Shown here: positions 21,082 through 29,287 of the stretch, one piece after another
How the letters are laid out: each line of letters opens with the position of its first letter
How positions within the stretch are numbered: the first letter of the stretch is position 1
Origin: CAYLMG01 sp964464635
GTDB lineage: Bacteria; Planctomycetota; Phycisphaerae; Sedimentisphaerales; Anaerobacaceae
DNA: 29,428 nt
Assembly (NCBI GenBank): GCA_964464635.1
Contig: CAYXGT010000026.1
Coordinates: 1 to 29,428 of the forward strand
Reading direction: 5' to 3'
Notes under the pieces: generated by a model
The model's input: the letters and a program-made list of their open reading frames with translations, nothing else
What the model was told of the DNA's origin: nothing
The model's database searches: none
Translations under genes and position numbers: made by a program

Positions 21082-22770
21082 ATGAAAGACCTTTTTTCAA
21101 TCCGATTAGCATTAAAGAGGCAGTACCCAAGGATAGCAGCAGTAATTATGCTTGCTGCTGTCAACTTCTTTTCAGGCTGCTGCCGTCAGTATTCTTCGGA
21201 AATCATCCCAACAAGAGAAAAGTCTGAACCTATGCAGAAAGGCAGGTTCGAAGCGACCTGGGAATCGCTGAAGCAGTACGAATGCCCGGAATGGTTCAGG
21301 GATGCAAAATTCGGTATCTGGGCGCACTGGGGACCACAGTGCGAGCCGGAACGAGGCGACTGGTATGCAAGAAATATGTACTCCGAAAGCGGCTGGCAAG
21401 CCAGATTCCATCGGGACAATTACGGACATCCTTCGCAGTTCGGATTCAAGGATGTCATCAATGAATGGAAGGCTGAGAACTGGGAACCGGATAAGCTGAT
21501 GCAGTTATACAAACGGGCAGGTGCTCAATACTTTTTCGCACTGGCCAATCATCATGACAACTTCGACAATTATGACAGCAGGTACCAGCCGTGGAATTCC
21601 GTGAATATCGGGCCGAAGAAAGATATCATCGGCATCTGGGCAAAGACTGCTCGTAAATACGGTTTGCGTTTCGGCGTCAGTGCGCATGCCGCCCACGCGT
21701 GGACATGGTACGAAACTTCACAAGGCGCCGACAAAGCCGGACCATATGCAGGAGTACCCTATGATGGAAAGCTGACCAAGGAGGATGGAAAAGGAAAATG
21801 GTGGGAGGGCCTTGACCCGCAGGATTTGTATGCACAGAATCATAAACCAGGCAGTAATAGTAATATCCATGAAACCTGGCACTGGGATGAAAGCAAAGGC
21901 TGCAGCATCCCGGATGAAGCCTATTGCGAAAAGTTTTACAACCGGACAATCTACCTTATTAATAAATATAAGCCGGATGCAATTTACTTTGATGATACCG
22001 TCCTGCCGCTTTATCCTATCAGCGATGTTGGAATGCGTATCGCGGCACATTTCTACAACAGCAGCATGAAGTGGAACAAGGGCAGGCTCGAAGCAGTTCT
22101 AACCGGCAAAATCCTCAATGAACAGCAGCGTCAATGCCTGATATGGGATATCGAACGAGGCCGGAGCAATAAAATAGAGCCTTATGTCTGGCAGACCTGT
22201 ACCTGCATCGGAAGCTGGCACTACGACCGAGGCATCTACGACAGGCATCGATACAAAAAAGTTAAGGATGTCGTGCATATGCTGGCCGATGTCGTCAGCA
22301 AGAACGGCAGTATGCTCCTGAGCATTCCAGTCAGAGGTGACGGCACGATTGACGATGACGAGGCAGCTTTTCTGGAAGGTATGGCAGAATGGATGGATAT
22401 TAATCGCGAGAGTATTTTCAGCACACGTCCCTGGAAGGTTTTCGGTGAAGGCCCAGCGATGGAAGAGGCCGCCGAGCTAAGTGCTCAGGGATTCAATGAG
22501 GGCAAAGGCAAACCTTTCAGCGCTGAAGATATTCGCTTTACGACAAAAGACGATACTCTCTATGCGATAGTGCTCGGCTGGCCGGCGAAAGAGCTGCATA
22601 TCAAATCTCTCGGCACTGCTTCGGGACTTGTCGATAAGCCGATTAAGGATGTCAGGCTTCTGGGCAGTTCTGAAGAGATTAAGTGGTCACAGGACGAGCA
22701 GGCTTTGACGATCCAGCCTGCAACTAAAAAACCGTCAGATATTGCAGTGGTATTTAAGATTAAGATGTGA
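21082..22770 (+). CDS. GH29 alpha-L-fucosidase-like lipoprotein
   Basis: The 562-residue protein shows the GH29 fold: WFRDAKFGIWAHWGP at the first strand, YFFALANHHDNFDNYDS, YGLRFGVSAHAAHAW, then DAIYFDDTVLP, where Asp304 is the candidate nucleophile, and later DVVSKNGSMLLSIPVRGDGTID, a hallmark near the end of the barrel. A C-terminal beta-sandwich follows. It would release alpha-L-fucose from glycans. The N terminus has a basic region, a hydrophobic stretch and FSG-Cys33, a plausible lipobox. I chose ATG 21082 (AAGGA 8 nt before) over ATG 21058. It starts 36 bp after a tRNA-Leu fragment and another fragment follows its end, marking it as inserted cargo. Confidence 0.88.
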   Translation: MKDLFSIRLALKRQYPRIAAVIMLAAVNFFSGCCRQYSSEIIPTREKSEPMQKGRFEATWESLKQYECPEWFRDAKFGIWAHWGPQCEPERGDWYARNMYSESGWQARFHRDNYGHPSQFGFKDVINEWKAENWEPDKLMQLYKRAGAQYFFALANHHDNFDNYDSRYQPWNSVNIGPKKDIIGIWAKTARKYGLRFGVSAHAAHAWTWYETSQGADKAGPYAGVPYDGKLTKEDGKGKWWEGLDPQDLYAQNHKPGSNSNIHETWHWDESKGCSIPDEAYCEKFYNRTIYLINKYKPDAIYFDDTVLPLYPISDVGMRIAAHFYNSSMKWNKGRLEAVLTGKILNEQQRQCLIWDIERGRSNKIEPYVWQTCTCIGSWHYDRGIYDRHRYKKVKDVVHMLADVVSKNGSMLLSIPVRGDGTIDDDEAAFLEGMAEWMDINRESIFSTRPWKVFGEGPAMEEAAELSAQGFNEGKGKPFSAEDIRFTTKDDTLYAIVLGWPAKELHIKSLGTASGLVDKPIKDVRLLGSSEEIKWSQDEQALTIQPATKKPSDIAVVFKIKM

Positions 22771-22822
22771 CAGCAATTAAATGACTTACTAAACCGTTGA
22801 AAATCAACCTCAAAAAAAGTTC

Positions 22823-22871
22823 AGGTCTTTGTGTTCTCAGGTACGTGTAGGTTCGAGGCCTATCACTCGCA
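22823..22871 (+). repeat. Diverged copy of the tRNA-Leu 3' half
   Basis: These 49 nt match the tRNA-Leu from the 3' side of the anticodon loop to the discriminator base with about 8 mismatches (41/49), including GTGTAGGTTCGA unchanged. The following about 20 bp also resemble the sequence just after the real tRNA (TTGTTCATTTAAAAAAAGAC versus TTGCTTTATTTATAAAGAC). This suggests a duplication formed by integration. Confidence 0.75.
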
Positions 22872-22899
22872 GTTGTTCATTTAAAAAAAGACAGGCCGC

Positions 22900-23340
22900 T
22901 TATGCTTCAAGGACTTTTTCCTCTGCCGAAGTTCCCTCTCGTCTTTTCTGGAGCACATACTTGATTATGTCCTGTCGGCTGATTAAGCCTACGACTTTCC
23001 CTTTCGAAGTGACCGGCACCCTTCTGAAATGATAGTCTTTCAGGCAGCGACAAACATCCATTACGCTTTCACTCTCATCGAAGTAGATAACGGGTGTACT
23101 CATAAAATCGCTGACCTTCTTGTCCTGCTCTTCCGGATTGCCGTAGAGCAGGCTCGATTCATCATGGAACATATGCATCAAATCCTGCTCGGTAATTATG
23201 CCGAGCAGTTTTTTATTTTTATCAACCACAGGCATTCCCGTAATGTCCATCTCCGCAAGCAGCTCGACGGCTTTATCAATGGGAGTGTCCTCCTGCACTG
23301 TTATAACGTTTTTGGTCATTATATCCCGTGCTTTTAACAT
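22900..23340 (-). CDS. CBS-domain pair protein
   Basis: The 146-residue protein is built of two CBS domains (about residues 7-60 and 80-130): MTKNVITVQEDTPIDKAVELL...ITGMPVVDKNKKLLGIITEQDLM and MSTPVIYFDESESVMDVCRCL...RRVPVTSKGKVVGLISRQDII. Such stand-alone pairs bind adenine nucleotides and regulate partner proteins; the partner is not evident. ATG 23340 is preceded by GGGGAG at 7 nt and fits the domain start, so an alternative ATG at 23382 is not used here. Divergent to the purine permease. No export signal. Confidence 0.9.
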   Translation of the reverse strand: MLKARDIMTKNVITVQEDTPIDKAVELLAEMDITGMPVVDKNKKLLGIITEQDLMHMFHDESSLLYGNPEEQDKKVSDFMSTPVIYFDESESVMDVCRCLKDYHFRRVPVTSKGKVVGLISRQDIIKYVLQKRREGTSAEEKVLEA

Positions 23341-23704
23341 TTTTATCTCCCCTAAATAACGCTTCCCGCGAATATTGTGCAAACAACACTTCTTCTGTCG
23401 GCAAAAACATCAACCTTCTTGATAATAAGACTCTTCATTTTATAATTTTTTTAGTTTGATATAGATCTATAAGACCAGCAGCCGCACGAATGAGCCCTTC
23501 AAGCAGATACTTCTTGCTTATGCTTTCAAAAGGCAATATATGGTATAATTTATTGTTATCCGCAGGATTATCGACATATTTTCAATCAGCAGAGGGACAC
23601 AGTTTAACCTGGATTTGATTAAAAAAACAATTCTTGAAATGAAGGAATTTAACTGTAAACTATTAGATACAGGAGCTCAGGCTGTGGCTCAAGGGAAATA
23701 GAAA
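23341..23704. promoter_or_regulatory. Divergent intergenic region between CBS gene and purine permease
   Basis: An extended -10 TGGTATAAT (23541-23549) on the plus strand lies about 155 bp before the permease ATG, giving a leader of roughly 150 nt. A 28-codon frame (TTG 23615 to TAG 23701) ends 3 bp before the permease start but has no ribosome site. I do not recognise the purine riboswitch consensus. Confidence 0.4.
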
Positions 23705-24994
23705 ATGATTAACAAATATTTTCAGCTCCGGCAAAAGCAGACAAGCATAAGGGTCGAAATCGTCGCAGGCATCACCACTTTCCTTACTATGGCCTATATC
23801 ATCTTCGCCAATCCTATGATACTTGGCGACACCGGAATGGACAAAAACGCCTTGATAATCGTAACCTGCCTGGTCAGCGGCCTGGCAACTCTCACGGTAG
23901 GACTTCTCGCAAATGCCCCGATTGCTATGGCACCGGGTATGGGACTTAATGCCTTTTTCGCATTTCTCGTAGCTACCGGAAAAATGAACTGGCAGACCGC
24001 TCTCGGCGTTGTCTTTCTCTCGGGCGTGCTTTTTTTAATATTTACTCTTCTCGGCCTGAGAAAGAAAATCGTCGAGGCAATACCATCTTCACTAATTTCC
24101 GCTATTGCCGTCGGCATCGGTTTGTTTATAACCTTCATAGGCCTGAAAAAACTCGGAATCATAATAGCCGATGAGCATACACTCGTAAAAGCCGGGCCGA
24201 TAAAGCTCGAAGTTCTAATCGGCCTGTTCGGCCTGATTATAATGCTGCTGTTCGAAATAAAAAAGATAAAGGGCGGGCTCGTCGCAGGTATCATCGCATC
24301 GACGGTACTGGCCTGTCTGTTTGCAAAAAAACTGGGCATCTCTTATCAGCCGAAACCATTAAGCTTCGATATCAGCCCCGTTGCTTTTCAATTGGATATT
24401 TTCAGCGCTCTGAAATGGTCTTTCTTTGCGACCATTTTCACTATGACATTTATGGATATGTTCGATAGTATCGGCACACTCGTTGCATGTTGCAACCAGG
24501 CAAACATCGTTGACGAGCAAAAGAAAATAAAAGGCCTTGACCAGCTTCTCGGTATCGACGCCGCAGCCACCGTTATCGGCGCACTTTTCGGCACTTCAAC
24601 AACAACCGCATACATCGAATCAGTCGCCGGCATCGAGCAGGGCGGACGTACGGGCCTTACCTCGATAGTCACCGGAGTCTGTTTTCTGCTGGCGATACTG
24701 CTTGTACCGCTGGTTAGTATCGTACCAGAATATGCAACAGCACCGGCACTTATTATGGTGGGCCTGTTTATGATTAAAGAGATTAAAAAAATAGACCTTG
24801 CAAACATAGAGCAGGCCTTCCCTGCCTTTATTATTATGGTTATGATAGCCTTAAGCTACAGCATCAGTACAGGCCTGGCTTTCGGCTTCATCTCCTATAC
24901 GATTATTCAATTACTATGCGGAAAGGCTAAAGAGATAAAAATTACTATGTGGATAATCTTCGTTTTATCCGTATTGTTCCTTATCATAACATAA
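23705..24994 (+). CDS. AzgA-type purine permease (NCS2 family)
   Basis: The 429-residue integral membrane protein begins NKYFQLRQKQTSIRVEIVAGITTFLTMAYIIFANP, the AzgA/GhxP hallmark, followed by MAPGMGLNAFF, GIGLFITFIGLKKLGII, TFMDMFDSIGTLVACC, GTSTTTAYIESVAGIEQGGRTGLTS and about 12-14 membrane helices. Members import adenine, guanine or hypoxanthine with protons; the exact substrate cannot be read from the sequence. The start ATG follows AAGGGAAAT. A PEBP-like gene follows 11 bp later, so both are likely cotranscribed. Confidence 0.92.
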   Translation: MINKYFQLRQKQTSIRVEIVAGITTFLTMAYIIFANPMILGDTGMDKNALIIVTCLVSGLATLTVGLLANAPIAMAPGMGLNAFFAFLVATGKMNWQTALGVVFLSGVLFLIFTLLGLRKKIVEAIPSSLISAIAVGIGLFITFIGLKKLGIIIADEHTLVKAGPIKLEVLIGLFGLIIMLLFEIKKIKGGLVAGIIASTVLACLFAKKLGISYQPKPLSFDISPVAFQLDIFSALKWSFFATIFTMTFMDMFDSIGTLVACCNQANIVDEQKKIKGLDQLLGIDAAATVIGALFGTSTTTAYIESVAGIEQGGRTGLTSIVTGVCFLLAILLVPLVSIVPEYATAPALIMVGLFMIKEIKKIDLANIEQAFPAFIIMVMIALSYSISTGLAFGFISYTIIQLLCGKAKEIKITMWIIFVLSVLFLIIT

Positions 24995-25005
24995 AGGAGC
25001 CTGAA

Positions 25006-25467
25006 ATGGATATCAAACTTACAAGTTCGGCCTTCGAAGAAGGCGGGATGATTCCTTCAAAATACACCTGTGACGGCCGGGATATCTCACCGCCGCTAAC
25101 CTGGGATAATGTCCCTGGAAAAACAGAAAGCATAGCTGTCATCTGTGACGACCCCGACGCTCCGATGGGCACCTGGGTCCACTGGGTTCTTTTCAACCTG
25201 CCGGCTGAAAAAAGAGAGCTTGCTGAGAATGTCCCCGACGACGAAACACTGCCCGACGACACAAGACAGGGAGTCACCGATTTCGTCTCAACCGGCTACG
25301 GCGGGCCTTGTCCCCCCAGCGGGACACATCGATACTTTTTCAGGATTTACGCCCTCGATATTCCAGTCGACATCGTCTCTATCGCGGACAAGGAGACCCT
25401 GCTCAAGGCTATGGCCGGCCACATCCTCGCTGAAGGACAACTTATGGGAAAATACAAAAGAACATAG
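25006..25467 (+). CDS. YbhB/YbcL (PEBP/Raf-kinase-inhibitor-like) protein
   Basis: The 153-residue cytosolic protein shows PEBP signatures: FEEGGMIPSKYTCDGRDISPPL, the CDDPDAPMGTWVHWVLFN segment, and GYGGPCPPSGTHRYFFRIYALD with the GxHR anion-binding pocket. The bacterial function of the family is not settled. ATG 25006 has AAGGAG 6 nt upstream, overlapping the permease stop, which supports this start over 24949. Confidence 0.93.
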   Translation: MDIKLTSSAFEEGGMIPSKYTCDGRDISPPLTWDNVPGKTESIAVICDDPDAPMGTWVHWVLFNLPAEKRELAENVPDDETLPDDTRQGVTDFVSTGYGGPCPPSGTHRYFFRIYALDIPVDIVSIADKETLLKAMAGHILAEGQLMGKYKRT

Positions 25468-25518
25468 CTGCTGCTGAAAACGCTTTACCAAAAGATATTG
25501 CTGCGGCTGACTTGAATA

Positions 25519-26409
25519 TTAAAAGTTTCTCAGGATTGCGGCGGTATGAATTGAAAGCAGCATCATATAATCCAGGTCACTGAGGCTGTAATGGTCATGT
25601 GACATATCATTATCCACATACAAGACTCCGTAACAGCCGTCTTTGCTGATAATCGGCCCAATCATCACCGAGTTTATCCCCATCTCTTCACGCATCTCAA
25701 CAGGAGCCCGCGGTATAAGCAGGAACTGCTTTTTCTCAATAGCCTCGGTAATCTTGTCGTTCAGTTTTATCTGGTTAAACTGCACTCTCGAGCCGTCCCT
25801 GCACCTGCCCGAATGAGATGTCATCGAACCTGCAGGCGTACCCCTCAATGCACACCAGCTGTGATACGCGTCGAACTGGCTGTTCGCTATCTCAAGCAGG
25901 GTAGCGATTATTTCATCTTCGCTGTCGGCTTTGCAAATCCCTTCGGCAGCTTTTATAAAATCTCTCGCCCTTCTGGCAGGAAATCTCATCTCTGGGGCAT
26001 GCTTAAAATCTGTCCTCCTTGTTATAACCTGAGGCTGCCGGCCGAATGAAGTATCATCAAAATCATAAGCGGTCTTTTCAAGTGTATCCTCAAGGTCGAT
26101 ATCCTTATCATCTTCAGAAACGTCCTCCATACTTATCTCGATAATAAAATCCGCTATCCGAATAACACTATCCTTGCCAACCTCACTCCTGTGCACCTCT
26201 TCATCATCGAGATATGTCTTATTTGCCGAGTCCAGGTCCTCAAGCATCCATTTACCATCATCGGTTTCAAATATAACCGCGTGATGCCGTGATACCGCCC
26301 TGTCGGACAAAAAGATATGACTATCGGCATGCCTGCCTATATGAATCGGGCCCTTCGTAAACTTATAATCGCTGATTTCCCTGCCGTTCTTTTTCACCAC
26401 CAAACGCAT
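25519..26409 (-). CDS. FHA-GAF signalling protein
   Basis: The 296-residue protein has an N-terminal FHA domain (about residues 1-95) with the phosphothreonine-binding pattern HIGRHADSHIFLSDRAVSRHHAVI. A short acidic linker follows, then a GAF domain (about 150-295; MIGPIISKDGCYGVLYVDNDMS, DYMMLLSIHTAAILRN). The combination is common in planctomycetal regulators that link Ser/Thr phosphorylation to a sensed ligand. No output domain is present, so it may act through protein contacts. ATG follows GGGAGAAACC. It is a single gene. Confidence 0.9.
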   Translation of the reverse strand: MRLVVKKNGREISDYKFTKGPIHIGRHADSHIFLSDRAVSRHHAVIFETDDGKWMLEDLDSANKTYLDDEEVHRSEVGKDSVIRIADFIIEISMEDVSEDDKDIDLEDTLEKTAYDFDDTSFGRQPQVITRRTDFKHAPEMRFPARRARDFIKAAEGICKADSEDEIIATLLEIANSQFDAYHSWCALRGTPAGSMTSHSGRCRDGSRVQFNQIKLNDKITEAIEKKQFLLIPRAPVEMREEMGINSVMIGPIISKDGCYGVLYVDNDMSHDHYSLSDLDYMMLLSIHTAAILRNF

Positions 26410-26583
26410 TGGTTTCTCCCTACACTCAGGCCCTCGTCCTGTTACCTATTATCCTTTAATCAAACTCCTCTGTCAAGCACACAAGCCCCCCAAAAAAAAC
26501 TTAAACTTAAATAAAACCGCCTTACAAATACAATCTGTAACAATTCCCTGCTAAAAAAGCAAGCTCCGCCTCTGATACTATCT

Positions 26584-27063
26584 TCACTGCGCACAGTTTT
26601 GATGTTCAAGCCGGTCGGTAAACTCACAGAAAACGGTATTCGTCGCCGTGTTGAACCTTATGCACCTGCCGCGTTTACCTCCAACCTCTTCTCTTATAAT
26701 CCTTATCCTGTGGACATTAAGTATCTGGCGGGCAATCTGAACGTTCCTGCCGCCTATGTCACCGCCTGCCTGACCCTCTTCAACAAGGTCTGCTCCACCA
26801 AAAACCTGTGCAACATAATGGTCCGGCACAGGGTCCCTGGCTGTTAATACATTTACTATGTGCTCCGTGCTCGTCAGGCCGTACTGGCCGATATCAACCT
26901 TCTCTTTTGCCAGCGGAACATCCTGAAGAAAGTGGTTTATCGCAGCTTCACCGCTCTCAACATTATACAAACACACACTAACACAGGAGCCCACAACCGT
27001 CTCAATGATAACGGACTTATCCGTTATAAAAAACTTACCCGGCATCAAAAATTCATGTTCCAT
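26584..27063 (-). CDS. cheD: CheD-like chemoreceptor glutamine deamidase
   Basis: The 159-residue protein carries the CheD core: VVGSCVSVCLYN with catalytic Cys27, AINHFLQD with His44, and FGGADLVEEG, DIGGRNVQIARQIL and FNTATNTVFCEF downstream. CheD deamidates glutamines of chemoreceptors and binds CheC or CheX. No other chemotaxis gene is in the window. ATG 27063 fits the family start; GGGGGG lies just upstream as a possible ribosome site. The frame stays open upstream with no ATG, GTG or TTG (see findings). Divergent to the cytochrome c maturation genes. Confidence 0.93.
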   Translation of the reverse strand: MEHEFLMPGKFFITDKSVIIETVVGSCVSVCLYNVESGEAAINHFLQDVPLAKEKVDIGQYGLTSTEHIVNVLTARDPVPDHYVAQVFGGADLVEEGQAGGDIGGRNVQIARQILNVHRIRIIREEVGGKRGRCIRFNTATNTVFCEFTDRLEHQNCAQ

Positions 27064-27208
27064 TTTTGCCCCCCGGATTCTCCATTCCCGAATTTGAGTT
27101 TTTTTCCGCCTATTGAAATAATCGACGATTTCGAATACACTATTAACCAGAGCGTTTGCAGCAGGGTCCTGTAAAAAACGTTCATAAAAAAAAATTAAGT
27201 CTCGAGGC

Positions 27209-27237
27209 CTGTCATAAATATCAAAATAAGCTATAAT
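27209..27237 (+). promoter_or_regulatory. Promoter of the ResB-like/CcsA-like operon
   Basis: CTGTCA (27209-27214), 17 bp, and a perfect TATAAT (27232-27237), about 34 bp before the ATG at 27272. Confidence 0.55.
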
Positions 27238-27271
27238 TTCAGCAGATACGTTGCTTTCTGAAGGGATTCGG

Positions 27272-28333
27272 ATGAAAAAACACCCGTCAATACCAGCCTT
27301 GGCCGCGTTAATTATGTTTCTGGCTCTTTTCTGTATGACCGTTTATGGAGCATTTATCGGCCCATACAGAGCTGCTATTTTCTTTAATACCATTCCGGTT
27401 ACAGCCTGCTGGTGCACGTTACTAATATTGCTTTTCGCAGCTCTCGCCCGCTCGCGTAAAGTGATTCGTTCGATAGACCTGCCGCTGATATATCTGGCCT
27501 GCATAATTATCTTACTCGGCTTTTTTGCCGGCTCGGTTCGGGGACACAATCTTATAAACCGCCTTCTCGGAAGGGACAAATTCCGCTCGGCCGAAATTAC
27601 CATTTACGTCGGACAAAACCAAAATGAAGTGTTCATAAGAAAAGACAACCCGCCCCCGCAGCTTCCGACCTTTTATACAAGGCAATTGCCCTTCGCCCTC
27701 AGGCTGTGGAACTTTCGCATCGAATACTACAAAACCGGCTGGCTTCTTGTCCGGACACCCGAGGAACAGGAATGGCAGCTTGCCGCCAGGCCGGGATATG
27801 AGTATCCCCTCGACCCGAATACAGGCTCAATAAAAATCCTGAACGTCTATAAAAATTTCAGAACAAAATACGAAAACGGTAAAACACTCGGCTACGATTC
27901 CAACGAGCCCGGCACGAATCCCGCTGTCTGGCTCCAGTATAATCCCAAAATCGGACCGCCCGTCAGAAAATTCATCTTCAGCAAATTCCCGAATCCCGTT
28001 TTCGAAACAGACAATATCTACGTCGATTATATCCCCGACATAAAAGATTTTTACAGTGACATAATGATTATCAAGGACGATGAAATCGTCAAAAAAGAAA
28101 CTATCGAATTAAACAAACCGCTCCATTTCAGCGGCTATCACTTCTATCAGTATAATTATGACGCGGAAAATCAGAGGTTCACCATACTCGCAATGGTATC
28201 CGATACAGGCTTATACATAAAATATTGCGGCTTTATCCTGCTTTGCATCGGCATCTTCTGGCGACTCTGGCTCAAAGAGCTGCCTTCATCCGCACAACGT
28301 TCCGTAATAAAAGGTAAAAGAGAAAATGATTGA
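27272..28333 (+). CDS. ResB-like cytochrome c biogenesis protein
   Basis: The 353-residue membrane protein has three N-terminal helices (about residues 8-105), a large periplasmic domain (about 110-320) and a final helix (YIKYCGFILLCIGIFWRLW). The pattern, with the ResB-type stretch LPFALRLWNFRIEYY and KPLHFSGYHFYQY near the end, and the overlap with a CcsA-like gene point to the System II haem handling pair that delivers haem for attachment to c-type cytochromes. It is shorter than classical ResB. ATG 27272 has AAGGGA upstream; TTG 27251 is not supported. Confidence 0.85.
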   Translation: MKKHPSIPALAALIMFLALFCMTVYGAFIGPYRAAIFFNTIPVTACWCTLLILLFAALARSRKVIRSIDLPLIYLACIIILLGFFAGSVRGHNLINRLLGRDKFRSAEITIYVGQNQNEVFIRKDNPPPQLPTFYTRQLPFALRLWNFRIEYYKTGWLLVRTPEEQEWQLAARPGYEYPLDPNTGSIKILNVYKNFRTKYENGKTLGYDSNEPGTNPAVWLQYNPKIGPPVRKFIFSKFPNPVFETDNIYVDYIPDIKDFYSDIMIIKDDEIVKKETIELNKPLHFSGYHFYQYNYDAENQRFTILAMVSDTGLYIKYCGFILLCIGIFWRLWLKELPSSAQRSVIKGKREND

Positions 28334-29123
28334 AGTTAAATATAACACACTTGGACTATTGATTTATACCGCCATTGGTTTATATATTCTCGCTTTTCTT
28401 GCAGCCTGCCTGCGCCTGAAAAAAACTGCTCACGCACTTTTCTTTACAGCTTTTCTGGCCTCCGCCGCCGCCTTCGGCTACAGGTGGTATTATGTAAAAC
28501 ACCTGCCCCTGCAAAATCTTTTCGAGGTCTTTTTGTTTACGGGCCTGGCCGTTTACCCTATTTCACTTTTTTCTCAAAAGATATTAAAAACCGCTGACTC
28601 AGCCTTCGATATGCTGATTGCTGTAATTGTACTTTTTCCCGCAGGTTTCGTCTTCGACGACCTGGCGAGAAATCTGCCGCCAGCGCTGCAAAGCCCGTTG
28701 TTTGCCCCGCACGTCGCGGCGTATATGCTCGCTTACATTTTTATGGCCAAGGCTGCTTTTCAGGCTGTGCTGCAAATTTTCAGTTCCAAAAACAAAATGA
28801 AACCGGACTCTGCCGACGCTGAACAAAAAACATACCTGTTGATTTGTGCCGGGTTTCCTGTTCTAACACTCGGCCTTATCCTTGGTAGTATCTGGGGCAA
28901 ATTCGCCTGGGGAAATTTTTGGAACTTCGACCCGAAGGAAATGTGGTCACTGGCAGGCTGGCTCGTTTACGTCATTTACTTCCATTTCAGATTTATGTAC
29001 GGCAGAGAAAAACCGAAAATCAACAGCTCCATCGCCCTTGCCGGTTTCGCCGTCATCGTTATTACCCTGCTCTGGGTAAATCTTTCGCAAAGATTTATAG
29101 GCCTGCACAGCTATGCTTTTTAA
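28326..29123 (+). CDS. ccsA: CcsA/CcmC-type cytochrome c maturation protein
   Basis: The 265-residue protein has about eight membrane helices and the haem-binding tryptophan-rich motif of the family (WGKFAWGNFWNFDPKEMWSLAGWLVY, with the Trp/Asp core around residue 200), preceded by His residues in HLPLQNLFEVF and APHVAAYMLAY. It acts with the ResB-like protein in the cytoplasmic membrane to present haem. The start overlaps the previous gene by 8 bp, so the two are translationally coupled. Confidence 0.92.
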   Translation: MIEVKYNTLGLLIYTAIGLYILAFLAACLRLKKTAHALFFTAFLASAAAFGYRWYYVKHLPLQNLFEVFLFTGLAVYPISLFSQKILKTADSAFDMLIAVIVLFPAGFVFDDLARNLPPALQSPLFAPHVAAYMLAYIFMAKAAFQAVLQIFSSKNKMKPDSADAEQKTYLLICAGFPVLTLGLILGSIWGKFAWGNFWNFDPKEMWSLAGWLVYVIYFHFRFMYGREKPKINSSIALAGFAVIVITLLWVNLSQRFIGLHSYAF

Positions 29124-29141
29124 CCGGTCATAAAAAAACCA

Positions 29142-29235
29142 CCCGTACCTTTGCGTGAAATCCAAAAATTATTCATTTTAATCTTGTCTATCAGCGCCGA
29201 AGCGTTGATACCAATTTAACCGCAAAGGATACGGG
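29142..29235. repeat. Inverted repeat after the ccsA gene
   Basis: CCCGTACCTTTGCG (29142-29155) and CGCAAAGGATACGGG (29221-29235) are complementary except for one extra base, separated by 65 bp. No T tract follows. It may be a long-loop terminator or the end of a mobile element. Confidence 0.5.
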
Positions 29236-29287
29236 CAGTACATTTACAAATCGACACATCTGCAGAAAATACTTGAAAATTATTTGC

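Noticed and set aside
23615..23701. 28-codon frame ending 3 bp before the purine permease
   Set aside because: No ribosome site at the TTG or the internal ATG and no recognisable product; kept only as a remark in the region description.
23341..23704. Purine riboswitch before the purine permease
   Set aside because: I looked for the conserved three-helix core and did not find a matching pattern.
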